From NCBI GenBank assembly GCA_018398805.1, contig JAGFBZ010000558.1, positions 1 to 64,000 of the forward strand: a stretch of 64,000 bases of DNA, read 5' to 3'. The translations under genes were made by a program, and so were the position numbers. The number at the start of each line of letters is the position of its first letter. The stretch's first letter is position 1. Below are positions 55,262-64,000 of this stretch, piece by piece. Source of the stretch: Hirundichthys speculiger. Taxonomy: Eukaryota > Chordata > Actinopteri > Beloniformes > Exocoetidae. The notes under the pieces were generated by a model, which did not search any database, was not told where the DNA came from, and saw only the letters and a program-made list of their open reading frames with translations.

Positions 55262-55887
55262 TGCACAACCATGAGTGCTCTAAAAAAGAGAACATTTCCA
55301 ACGAGCAGCAGTCGTGTGGATGAAAACACCTTGTTGTTGTCAGAGGAGAAACGGACCGACTGGTTTGAGATGATCGGGAGGCGGCGGTGACTCGAACAAC
55401 CACCTGTACAACCAAGGTCTGCAGAAGAACATCTCTGAACGCAGGACTCACCAAACCTTGAAGCAGATTTTGAACAGTAGCAGGAGACCACAGCTCGCCT
55501 CACTGCTGTCAGCTAAGATCAGGAAACTGAGGTTACAGTTCAGGCAGACTCACCAGAACTGGACAACAGAAGTCTGGTCTGATGAGTCTGGATTTCAGCC
55601 GCGACATTCAGAAACAACATGAAAGCATGGATCCATCCTGCCTTGTATCAACGGTTCAGGCCGCCGGTGGTGATTTATGGTGTGGGGGATATTTTCTTTG
55701 AATTTCCAAGCTACGTTCCAGTCAATTCGACAATTAAATTATTAACGCTGACGACGACAATGAGTGGTAATCCCGTCAAGTTTGCTTGGAATAACTGGAG
55801 GAAGTCATAGCGGAGAACGACGCAGGACTGCAGAGCCCAACCAAGAGTCTGAGTCCCATTGAGCAGGGTTTAAACAGCACAGCCCAT

Positions 55888-56464
55888 TAGGCATTTGCCG
55901 ATTGTGCTAGTAGCATATTATGCTAGTGGCAGTGCTCGTTTTTTGCCCAAATTATGCTCGTTTTTCAAAATTAAGCTACTTTTTAAAAAAATTATTGTGT
56001 GCACAAACTTCACAACTCACAAGACAAGTTTGAAAATGTATTTTATTAACCCTGGCCTGACGTTCTGGGCCCGGTTGTTCAAAACCAGGGTAACTTTATC
56101 CGGTGGTTAGGCCTATACGGCGGATAAATCTGCTATCCAGCGGATAGTTATCCAGCGAACAAAAACAGGTTGCACAAAGCCTGGATAGTGTGGTGGATAA
56201 CTATCCGGTTCTGTTTCATCAAATTCCTGCGGTATCTCAACACAACTAAAAAGCAATCGCAAAATAAGAGTGGAACCAACTGTTAATAGTAATCTATCAT
56301 TTTTAGTAGCTGAGATCTTCGTTTTCTTAAATTATTCTAAAATTGCGCTATTAAGACAATATGCGGATTATGCTAGCAATGCTACTTTTGGAAAAAGGGC
56401 AAAAATTATGCTCGATTCCTCAGATTATGCCAAAAATTATGCTAGCACAATCGGCAAGAGCCTA
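55888..56464. mobile_element. hAT-like MITE, in the Tc1 pseudogene
   Basis: Ends TAGGCATTTGCCGATTGTGC and inverted TAGGCTCTTGCCGATTGTGC, flanks CAGCCCAT and CAGCCCAC (7 of 8). The 577-bp interior has many ATTATGCT motifs and a GGGCCC-type insertion at about 56067-56235 resembling Harbinger-like MITE sequence (GGGCCCGGTTGTTCAAAACC). Confidence 0.85.
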
Positions 56465-56689
56465 CAGCCCACCTGATTATTGTTGCTGACCATGTCAGTC
56501 CCATAATGCACCATGTCACGAACCTCAAATCACCTCAAACTGGTGGCCAGTAGGTCTGCACAGTCACCGGATCTCAGCAGCAGCAGCCGACAGCATCGCC
56601 AGCTGCTGCAGATTCATCCAGCCGGTCTGGACCAGAACCTCTGAGGAGTGTTGGCTGATCCAGAAGCTCTGAGGTCCTGAAGTTTGAAA

Positions 56690-56930
56690 CTCAAGCAGCC
56701 ATCCAGCTTATTATCGTTTCAAAAGTCCGGATCTCTGATGGCACAAGGGTCCACTGATGTCAACAGAATGGGGTTTGATAGCAACATACGCTCCCATCCA
56801 GGTAATATCTCCTCCAAGGAAGACCTTATATCTACCTTAGATCAAGACGATGCTAAACCACCTGCTGCTACAGGCTTTACAAGCTTCTGCTCATCCAAAA
56901 TTGATAAAACATCGCAATAAATAAAAACTC
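56690..56930 (+). pseudogene. Tc1-like transposase fragment, DDE region
   Basis: The frame ending at 56920 reads EDLISTLDQDDAKPPAATGF and FTSFCSSKID. DQDDAKPPAAT corresponds to the second catalytic aspartate block (QQDNAKPHxA) of Tc1 transposases. Upstream CATACGCTCCCATCCAGGTA matches the nucleotide pattern of the family seen inverted at 45200-45812. Heavily decayed. Confidence 0.6.
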
Positions 56931-57419
56931 AAAGTCAACCAAATATACTACACTCAGCTTGATGCCCTCACCTGCCCGTCTGTCGTTTTTATTAATCAGT
57001 CCATTTCCTCATCGGCCTTGTTTCATTCTGTCCCTCTGTCAGTTCGTGCAACCCGCTCTCCCATATTGGATTTGCTCTCTTAATTATTGATGGAAGAGGT
57101 ATTTTGTAAAAGCTAAAGGCCAGTAATCCTCGGTGTCAAATTCAAAATTAGTTCCTCTTGTATAATTGATGTGCTTGAGGCCAAGAGGTTATTAAGAGGA
57201 ACTTTGTAGCCGTAGAGTCTCAGCAGAACGTTCTGTAAACTGTAGTCATAACTGGTTGCTTCTTACTGAAAAAGTGGAAATATTTTTTTATATTTTATGC
57301 AACACATGTTATGTTGACGATCATAAACCAAATTTGAGAATAATGCATATATCCTGAAAATTATCATGACATATCTTAAGTTAAATGAATTCAAAATAAT
57401 AAAAAATGTACCTGAATAC
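56931..57419. other. Non-genic stretch
   Basis: No recognisable feature; AT-rich toward the hAT element. Confidence 0.4.
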
Positions 57420-57427
57420 TTTATCAA

Positions 57428-58648
57428 TAGGGATTCACGATAACTATCAGGCCGATAACAGGAAATTATGACGTCATCCCGATAAATCTGATATCATGAC
57501 GAATAGCCCCGATAACATATATATTTCTGTCAACACAGCAGTGTCTCGCTCCCTCTGAGCCTTGAATGACCGGCAGTGAATGTTATGTTCAAGTGACGTC
57601 GGCATAATTAGAAAAACGATTTATCAATAAGGAAAATGTTGAAATTTAAATTTTTTTAATTTTTTTAATCTGTACAATCTGTGCTGCTGTAACGACTGAA
57701 TTTCCCTGGTGAGGGATTAATAAAGTACTATTCTATTCTATTCTAAATCAAGAATACCCCCTCATGCCAGAAAACAACTCGTTAACTCGGTCATAATTTT
57801 AGTAGTTGCTAACTTGAATTGATATTTGCAGTATTTTCCCACATGTTACACATAACAATAGAAAAAATAGAAAGGCTGAAAGAACAACTAGCAAACGAGG
57901 GAACGGAGGAATTTACGTTACACCTTGAATGCAGCCTGCAGCACAGCGCTGATCACAACAAACATGGCGGCGCGGAACTTCGTTAAAGTTTCAGAAGAAG
58001 ATAGTTTGGTGGTTATTTGTGACGAATCCTCCGAGTGAATTCTACGAGGAGGGAAGCAAAAGCTTTAATACGTAAAACCTGATCAGCCACCTACAACATA
58101 ACAATCACTTCCATGGAGTTTTGAAATAGCGCTAACGTGAGCTAACGAAAGCTAATGCTAACGTGCACAAGCCAGCAGCAGTCTCTCCTCTCCCTCATTC
58201 CTCTCATCTAAAGCTTCCATGAGATTAAAAAAAATAAAAACTACTGAACCTCATTTACTTTAATTAAAGGTATTAATTTAAATGGAACCACAAGCCAAAA
58301 TCCTTTAAATGTTAATCTTTTTCAGTTAGTAATTCTGATGCATGTATTTCCATCAGTTCAAGGAGCCTTTATTTTTTATATCAGTCAGTAATGAACCTTA
58401 TTTAAGTTAATGTGAGATATCAAATAAGTTTGTTTGATAGCTTTAAGAAAATGTTTGAGAGGCTTGACAATAGTTTTTCATTGGAAAAAATAAATATCTG
58501 TTCATTTAAAAAGTCCAAACTATTTTTGATTTTGTTTATAGTATTGATGTAATGATCTTAGGTATATGTATGTGTTATCAGTTATCGGCCTTTAGGAGCT
58601 GAAAGTTATCTGTATCGGTTTAAAAAAAACAGTTTTCGTGCATCCCTA
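57428..58648 (+). mobile_element. hAT family A, copy 3, complete with perfect TSD
   Basis: The ends TAGGGATTCACGATAACTAT and inverted TAGGGATGCACGAAAACTGT are flanked by a perfect 8-bp TSD TTTATCAA (57420-57427 and 58649-58656). 1,221 bp. The BED-finger start is present at 57967-58038 (NFVKVSEEDSLVVICD) but runs into a stop after the first cysteine. A LINE/SINE 3' tail is inserted at about 57628-57745. It shows the empty sites for insertions in copies 1 and 2. Confidence 0.95.
57628..57745 (+). mobile_element. LINE/SINE 3' tail inserted in hAT copy 3
   Basis: The sequence TGAATTTCCCTGGTGAGGGA followed by TTAATAAAGTACTATTCTAT and ATTCT repeats is a typical fish non-LTR 3' end. It is absent from the same place in hAT copies 1 and 2 (GGAAAATCAAGAATACCCCC is continuous at 1656-1675). 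Confidence 0.8.
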
Positions 58649-58656
58649 TTTATCAA

Positions 58657-59650
58657 TCCCAAAAATAAAGTATTATATAAATAAAGTGGAATTTCATTAA
58701 CACGGAATCAAATGACTGTGGTGTTAAAGAAAGACCAGGTGCCACGAACACGTCTGGATTTCAGTCGGATCGACGAGCTTCCAGACTGGGTCAGAAAGTA
58801 GAAAACTGAAGGCAGAGTGACCGTTACAGCCAGAACCGAGTCCAAGAACGCTCCCTGGGGGGGGGGAGATGGACATCTAGATGGGAGAAAGGTAATGATG
58901 AGAGGCAGAGAGAGGCAGGGAACAAAGGAGTTCACGGCCGTCATTGGTTTTCTTTCTTTCTGCTGTTTCGTCCGTTCTTTTGTCCGAGGGAGGACTGCAG
59001 GAGCCAGGAGGCCCTGAACAGCAGCTGGCAGGTAGGACAGAGGGAGGGAGGGAGGGAGGGAAGGAGGGAAGGAAGCAGGGAGGAAGGAGATAAGTCGGGG
59101 GAGGAGGGGACACTGGATAGAGTGATTGATTCAAAGGATTTGAGCGTGAAGGGCTAATTTTTTAGCTTTCATTTCTATCATTTTAGCTTTGTGAATGAAA
59201 TTTAATAAAACTTTTTCCTTTTTTGAAATGTTTCAACATGAATATAATGTAGCATCATGAACACAGTTAACACACACACACACGTGCACGTGCGCGCCCA
59301 CAGAGCGGGTCTCAGTTAACCAGAGTCAATAGCCTGCAGACAGACAAGTGTGATTACAGCAGATACTGTTGCTGTCGCCGCTCAGCACTTTCTCTTTCTG
59401 CGTCTCCGGGAGAGAAACGAAGCGACAAAAGAGAGATGAAACACCTGAACGGTAACGTCTCTCCTCCTCTCCTGTCCACCTGTCAACCTTTACAGAGTCG
59501 GAGACCAGAAACGTTGTTGAGTTTCTCTGTGGACCGTTTATTTACCCTGAATTATTCTGGACACAGAGGAGAGCTTTTTTTTTGTTTTTTTTAAATAACC
59601 GGCGTTTTTGTTCTGAGCAGAAAGAAATGCTCTTTCCCTCTAAAATCCAC
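58657..59650. other. Non-genic stretch with GGGA repeats
   Basis: G10 at 58857-58866 and a purine-only GGGAGGGA tract at about 59038-59090. The part 59290-59640 shows no repeat signature. No gene. Confidence 0.45.
59038..59090. repeat. GGGA/GGAA purine tract
   Basis: AGAGGGAGGGAGGGAGGGAG followed by GGAAGG variants; G-quadruplex and triplex candidate. Confidence 0.93.
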
Positions 59651-59659
59651 ATGTTCTAG

Positions 59660-59965
59660 ATCAGCCATTCCCAAACTTCAGAACATCAAGGCCCAATTTG
59701 AAATGTGAAAAATCTCCACAGTCCACTGAAACCTTTAATCACAACTGTGATCAACATACAGGACCAGGAACCATGATCTGATATTAATGTGAGGGGACAA
59801 CAAATAAGGTGACACTTGTCATATTAAGTTAAGATGACAGTAGAATAACACTTAACTGGTTTGTTTTGTTACTTCTTAATGTTTTTAAATCACGTCGTTA
59901 ATATTTTACGGTAATTAAAAACATATTTTAAAAGATCGAGGATTTTAATGACCTCTCACGGCCCA
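59660..59965. mobile_element. Probable hAT fragment (left end only)
   Basis: Starts CAGCCATTCCCAAACTTCAG, a Charlie-like terminus, and includes AAGGCCCAATTTGAAATG and the ACCTCTCACGGCCCACCAGT block expected near the right end. The right terminus is not visible because the next element begins there. Confidence 0.5.
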
Positions 59966-60401
59966 CCAGTATTGAGATCGGCATCGGCATCGGTATTAGG
60001 GCTGGGCCGATACACTTTTGTGCTGATTCGATTCTCCTACGATTTTTGGGTCCCGATTCGATTTATATTGCGATTCTGATTAAACAAGTATTGCATTTCG
60101 ATTTTACCAAGTATTGCGATTTTTACATTTCAATTATTGAAATATAAAAATCATATAATAATAAATAATAATATTAATATTATATTTATTATATTTTATT
60201 ACATGCAATTATTGATTATTATAAAATATAATATAAATATATAATATGATATAATATAATATAATATAATATATGATATTATAATATTAATATGTTCTTT
60301 ATTATTATATTATTATTTTAAGTATGAAATAATATAATGAAAATATAAGATTAAATAAGTTTTAATATTTAAATAAAATGCACAATTTCTGTAGTTTAGA
60401 G

Positions 60402-60615
60402 CAGAGGTCTTCAACCCTGGTCCTCCAGGCACACTATCCAGCAGGTTTTAGATGTTTCCTCTTCTTCTTCACACCGTGATACAAGTGGCTGTGTCATCAA
60501 CAGACTTTGAGGACAATCTGATAATGACCATTAATTAAAATCAGGTGTGTTGAAGCTGGGAAACCTCTAAAACCTGCTGGATAGGTGCCTGGAGGACCAG
60601 GGTTGAAGACCTCTG
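60402..60615. mobile_element. hAT-like MITE with long TIRs and perfect TSD
   Basis: Ends CAGAGGTCTTCAACCCTGGT with about 30 bp of near-perfect inverse at the right (ACCAGGGTTGAAGACCTCTG). Perfect 8-bp TSD GTTTAGAG (60394-60401 and 60616-60623). 214 bp. Confidence 0.94.
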
Positions 60616-60618
60616 GTT

Positions 60619-61175
60619 TAGAGGTCTTCACGGGTCCACTTTCATAAACCCGAACCAGAATGGAGCCGTGAAAATTCGACCAGGAACCGACCCGATCCGA
60701 GTCTTTAGCTTCCGACCGCGAACCGAACCGAGTTACCCGAATAGAACCGAGACAATCCAGCCCATAGTTGCTAATTTTAAAAGTTGTCTAGCGTTGAATA
60801 AAACTTGATTTTCTTACCTAAAGTTGTCTTCTTCTACCCGGTTCAGTTGCTACATAGGCTACGTGATGTAAACAACAATAAATCCACGTCGTTATTTTCT
60901 CTGCGGGTACAGATGCTATTGGTAGCAACTGCTAACGCTAATAGCCTACACCGGTCAGGACGTGTCGTGAATATGTTCTCATCCAGCGTTGTCATGTTGG
61001 TGATCCGTTGTGCTTTACAGCTGCCGGGCAAACCACTAATAACCGCTAATAACAAACACGCTACGGCAACACGGTTGTTTCATGACAAACACGCCACGGG
61101 GCCTGACATTAGCTGCCACCGCCAGTATCTTTACCTCTCGAGTAAACGCGGACCCAGCCTGTCAGAGAGCTCCGA
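60619..61175 (+). mobile_element. hAT family B, copy 2, right end lost
   Basis: Begins TAGAGGTCTTCACGGGTCC and follows 15910-16560 for about 550 bp (shared block CTAGCGTTGAATAAAACTTG). It stops at AGAGAGCTCCGACC, where copy 1 continues to its right TIR. Confidence 0.88.
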
Positions 61176-61184
61176 CCTCTCTGG

Positions 61185-61403
61185 GTGGTGGTGAAGGATG
61201 TGCGCCGTCATGTTCGTGGTGTTACCACAGTAAGAGATTTGACTGCGACAACGCTAACATATGGCTTTCCTCATATCGAGCTCTCCTGCCTCGTGCTTTT
61301 TATAAAAACCAAATAAAGTCCATACGTTTGATTTGAAGTGGGGCGGTGGGGAAAGAGTTCTGGCTCTGTGAAAGTACTCACTGCCGCTCCTGCACTCCGC
61401 CAT
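61185..61403 (-). pseudogene. BED zinc-finger exon of a hAT transposase, one stop codon
   Basis: From an ATG at 61403 (context AAAATGGC) the minus strand is open for 61 codons: MAECRSGSEYFHRARTLSPP, then FKSNVWTLFGFYKK, GELDMRKAIC, a TAG, and RCRSQISYCGNTTNMTAHIL, then HHHPE. This is a complete BED finger (VW..FGF, C-x2-C with the stop between the cysteines, GNTTN linker, histidines). Read-through would restore the finger. It lies next to the right TIR and reads inward, as in the element at 466-1532. A family B hAT copy follows directly after the last histidines, replacing the transposase body. Confidence 0.87.
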
Positions 61404-61748
61404 TTTGTCGCGTGAATTTTGCCGGCATTCTGGTTACCATGGTGACACACACGTGCTTTCTATTTCCGGAAGTGTAGATGACAAAAGAGACTAGCGGAGC
61501 CCAGCGAGCGGAGTATTTCCACGGAGCCACCCGAACTCTTTACCCCACCATTAAATAAATAAAAATCGATTCTTGTATGAGAATCGATTTTTAAAAATCC
61601 CCAGAAAAAAATCGCGATTAATATAAAAATTGATTTTTTTGGCCCAGCCCTAATCGGTATCAGTATCGATATTGATATCGATATTGGCGATACTGGCACC
61701 ATATTTACTTGGTATCGGATCGATACCAAAATTCCCAGTATGGCCCAC

Positions 61749-62397
61749 CACCAGTTACAACTGTTTTGGAACAGGTTCACTGGGCGTGGCTCTCTTCGCT
61801 GGTCATACTGGGCTTCACCAAACACGTCTGCATCCACCACACGGTTGGGATCGAACCCGTGACTCGTACTGGAAACAATGCTGGACCACGCCCGGACTGT
61901 AGGGGGCCCCCAAGAGCTAAATAACGCAATTCTTCCACAGTGTCGGTTCGACAAAAGCGACAAGAGGATGAAAAGGAAAAAAAAAAAACAGGCCACCTTA
62001 TCGCTCAAGTTTAGTTCCTAACGTTAAAAAGAACACAAACAAAAACCATTCAGGAAGAAAGTTCAGTAGCAACACCATCTGTCCGTTTCCACCTCCCCGC
62101 TCGACGCCGATAAAGACGGATGATGGAGACGTCACACAAACACGCGGCGGTGTGAATATAAAGCTCCTGCACGTCCGGCTGCTCGTCAGCCACCGTGACA
62201 AAGTTTTAGTGTGGAAACAACAGATGTTGTCGTCCGTCCCGTCGTCTTCATAAAGAGAATATTTATTCACCGCACGAGGCCTTTAAAGAGACAGAGATGT
62301 AGAGTCCCACTGTACCACACACACACACACACACGCACACACGCACGCACACACACACACACACACACCACGTACTGTATACTACCAGAGATAACAA
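61749..62397. other. Non-genic stretch with CA microsatellite
   Basis: CA tract at 62317-62369. No domain-bearing frame. The long minus-strand frame at 61460-62008 runs through TE ends and has no recognisable motif. Confidence 0.5.
62317..62369. repeat. CA microsatellite
   Basis: CA dinucleotides with CG interruptions over about 52 bases. Confidence 0.95.
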
Positions 62398-62828
62398 CAG
62401 GGTTGTAATAGTTTTGGATTTTCCATTAGTTTTAGTTTTTATTTAGTTTTTAGTTTAGTTTTTCAAATTCAGTTAGTTTTAATTCGTTTTTAGAGCAGTT
62501 TTGTTAGTTTTTATTCATTTTCGTTTTTGAAATACTTAGTTTTAGTTTAGTTTTTATTAGTTTCAGTGTTAGTTTTAGTTTTATTTTGTAAATTAGGGTT
62601 GTAATTTTGGTTGGAGTGAAGCACTGAACTTTTTGAAGGCTATTGAATCACATAGTCGTGTTTACATTCTGGTCTCAATAAACATATTTATCAATGCGTC
62701 TTCCCTCTTGTGGTGTTCCTGCGTATTTACTGACCAGCAGCTATCTGGTCTCCATGGAAACAGTCCATTATAGTTGCTGTTTTCTCCTGTTCCTTCCCAA
62801 CGCTAACTGGCCTGCAGCTGTAGCTTCT

Positions 62829-63308
62829 CTTTCCAGGGGGCTAGCTTAGGCTAGCTTATCCAGGTAGTCTTTGTTAGCCTTCTTTCTAGGGGGCTAGCTT
62901 AGGCTATCTTATCCAGCTAGTCTTGGTTAGCCTTCTTTCCAGGGGGCTAGCTTAGGCTAGCTTATCCAGGTAGTCTTGGTTAGCCTTCTTTCCAAGGGGC
63001 TAGCTTAGGCTAGCTTATCCAGGCAGTCTTGGTTAGCTTCTCTTTCCAGGGGGCTAGCTTAGGCTAGCTTATCCAGGTAGTCTTGGTTAGCCTTCTTTCC
63101 AGGGGGCTAGCTTAGGCTAGCTTATCCAGGTAGTCTTGGTTAGCCTTCTTTCCAAGGGGCTAGCTTAGGCTAGCTTATCCAGGTAGTCTTGGTTAGCCTT
63201 CTTTCCAGGGGGCTAGCTTAGGCTAGTTTATACAGATAGTCTTGGTTAGCCTTCTTTCCAGGGGGCTAGCTTAGGCTAGCTTATCTAGCTAGTCTTGGTT
63301 AGCCTTCT
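62829..63308. repeat. 53-bp minisatellite, about 9 copies
   Basis: Inverted relative to copies at 24011 and 27046: GGGGGCTAGCTTAGGCTAGC, TTATCCAGGTAGTCTTGGTT, AGCCTTCTTTCCA. Nine CTAGCTTAGGCTA blocks counted. Many units carry AGGTAGTC instead of AGCTAGTC, a variant also seen once in copy 1. Confidence 0.95.
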
Positions 63309-63487
63309 TGTGTGAGCTTTTCAAATGGACTTTCAGATTCGTGGGTTTTTTTCTCCTTCAGAAGTTTTCCACACATTGTATCACCTGCTTCTACAACAAG
63401 ACACTTATTTTTATCGTTAACACAGTTATAGTCAAAGAAATCCCAAATAGGACTGAGACGCTTTCTCCCAACTTTTGCCGCAGCCAT
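63302..63487 (-). pseudogene. BED zinc-finger exon, frameshifted in an A run (family D, copy 3)
   Basis: From the ATG at 63487 the minus strand reads MAAAKVGRKRLSPIWDFFDY, CVNDKNKCLVVEAGDTMCGK, then a lysine-rich tail to a stop. As in copy 2, the HLKSSH half lies in another frame beyond the A run. First-half residues are conserved between copies 2 and 3 (about 4 differences in 45 positions), so the decay is shared or recent. Confidence 0.8.
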
Positions 63488-63743
63488 CACTGCTGATCAC
63501 TTTTTTTTTTTGCAGTTGTTGTACAGCGAAGTTAATAGATTTCAAACGTTTATTAGGAAAAAAAATGAAAATGAAGGACGTTCTTGACATTATTATAGTT
63601 AATTTTAGTTCATTTTATAAACACATAATACAATTTCAGTTAGTTATCATTTTTTAAAAACTCTTAAAAAACTTTAAAAAAAAATTTTTTTAATTCTAGT
63701 TTTCATTATTTAGTTGGTTTTCGTTTTAACGATAATAACCTTG

Positions 63744-64000
63744 ATAAACACTTGATCATGTTTAGCTTCAGCGCTACAGAGATGCGACAGACGACAGACA
63801 CGTTTACGTCGCTGAGCTGTAAACAAACATGGCGGCCAGTCTGTCTCCAAGCAGGTCAACTGTGGCCTAACGCCTCATTCATTCAGCCGGCCGTGTGTCT
63901 GCGCTGCTGCCAGCGCCAGCGGTCCATTCACTTCCACCCAGCAGCCCCAGAACACTCAATCACTCGTTTATCTGGGCCTGTCTTCCCCCGGGCGCACGCA
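63744..64000. other. Non-genic window end
   Basis: No repeat signature or exon recognised. Confidence 0.35.

Larger units (their letters stand above)
54845..56690 (+). pseudogene. Tc1-like transposase pseudogene, split by MITEs
   Basis: Pieces of one Tc1-superfamily transposase in order on the plus strand: the N-terminal VGARRAGLSTSEATD part (54915-54965), the TCTGCAGAAGAACATCTCTG part (55420-55440), the catalytic region with WSDESGF (near 55575-55600), the block around GGTGTGGGGGATATTTTC (55680-55700), and a late part after 56465 (TATTGTTGCTGACCATGTCA, CACAGTCACCGGATCTCAGC). Multiple frameshifts and stops. Two hAT-like MITEs split it at 54985-55261 and 55888-56464. The transposase would act as a DDE nuclease on TA sites. 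Confidence 0.75.
59997..61652 (-). mobile_element. hAT element with perfect TSD, carrying a BED exon and two nested elements
   Basis: The ends TAGGGCTGGGCCGATACACT and inverted TAGGGCTGGGCCAAAAAAAT are flanked by a perfect 8-bp TSD ATCGGTAT (59989-59996 and 61653-61660). 1,656 bp. Contains an AT-only region (60120-60350), a 214-bp MITE (60402-60615), a family B hAT copy (60619-61175) and a BED zinc-finger exon on the minus strand (61185-61403) near the right end. Confidence 0.93.
59966..61748. mobile_element. TATCG-rich hAT-like element, host of a nested hAT
   Basis: The right arm 61653-61745 matches the right end of the element at 12272-14214 (GATCGATACCAAAATTCCCA). The left remnant 59966-59996 (GAGATCGGCATCGGCATCGG) is continuous with it across the nested insertion. 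Left TIR not identified. Confidence 0.6.
62398..63743 (-). mobile_element. hAT element family D, copy 3, with 53-bp minisatellite
   Basis: Left (inverted 3') end CAGGGTTGTAATAGTTTTGG; right end inverted reads CAAGGTTATTATCGTTAAAA. Same layout as copies at 23538 and 26576 but reversed. It has the longest minisatellite (about nine units) and a BED exon at 63302-63487. Confidence 0.88.

Noticed and set aside
61460..62008. A 182-codon minus-strand frame
   Set aside because: It crosses the TSD and ends of two hAT elements; repeated SISISI-type translation comes from the TATCG repeats.

Overview
This window looks like gene-desert DNA from a teleost fish. I find no host gene, no rRNA or tRNA, and nothing prokaryotic. 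The fish assignment rests on the repeats: an L2 LINE with a long 3' UTR and an ATTGA-type tail, an L1/Tx1-like 3' end, many hAT families with BED zinc fingers, Tc1/mariner, pogo-like, piggyBac, Kolobok-like (TTAA), CACTA/EnSpm-like and Harbinger-like elements, dense CA/TG microsatellites and long poly-G/poly-C runs. By my manual count about 60% of the window is transposable element or satellite, and most elements are bounded by readable terminal inverted repeats (TIRs) and target-site duplications (TSDs).

Layout. 0-5 kb: two copies of one hAT family. The first carries an intact BED finger and is interrupted by a second hAT element holding a MADF domain on one strand and a BED finger on the other. 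The second copy is split by a Tc1-type MITE. 5.6-7.4 kb: a Charlie-like hAT and LINE 3' ends. 7.4-9.7 kb: a 45-bp satellite grown out of an L2 3' UTR. 12.3-14.2 kb: a hAT-like element with a nested TA-flanked element. 15-22 kb: short MITEs and a long-inverted-repeat element. 23.5-28.3 kb: two copies of a hAT that carries a BED finger and an internal 53-bp minisatellite. 30-35.7 kb: L2 pieces, a pogo-like MITE, a second independent 45-bp satellite array and a CACTA-like element. 35.7-37.7 kb: a piggyBac element with the Cys-rich C-terminus of its transposase. 39.4-42.1 kb: the best L2 copy, whose reverse transcriptase is broken by one frameshift. 42.4-45.8 kb: hAT, a Harbinger-like element with an open Myb/SANT ORF, and a Tc1-like fragment. 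45.9-48.9 kb: a 28-bp satellite of about 105 units beside a degenerate hAT-type exon. 50.4-52.8 kb: a TTAA element with a 91-bp minisatellite. 53.3-58.6 kb: a Charlie-like hAT with a zinc finger, a Tc1-like pseudogene interrupted by hAT MITEs, and a third copy of the first hAT family. 59.6-63.7 kb: a multi-level nest of hAT elements and the third copy of the 53-bp-minisatellite hAT.

Two themes stand out. First, satellites and minisatellites appear repeatedly inside transposable elements (units of 33, 45, 53 and 91 bp, and probably 28 bp). For the 45-bp satellite the unamplified ancestor is still present in the window, inside the L2 copies. Second, DNA-binding domains of transposon proteins survive as readable fragments while catalytic domains are mostly gone: at least five distinct BED-type or related N-terminal zinc-finger exons, one MADF and one Myb/SANT. 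The most unusual object is the 1.07-kb hAT-like element at 466-1532, in which a BED exon and a MADF exon face each other between one pair of TIRs.
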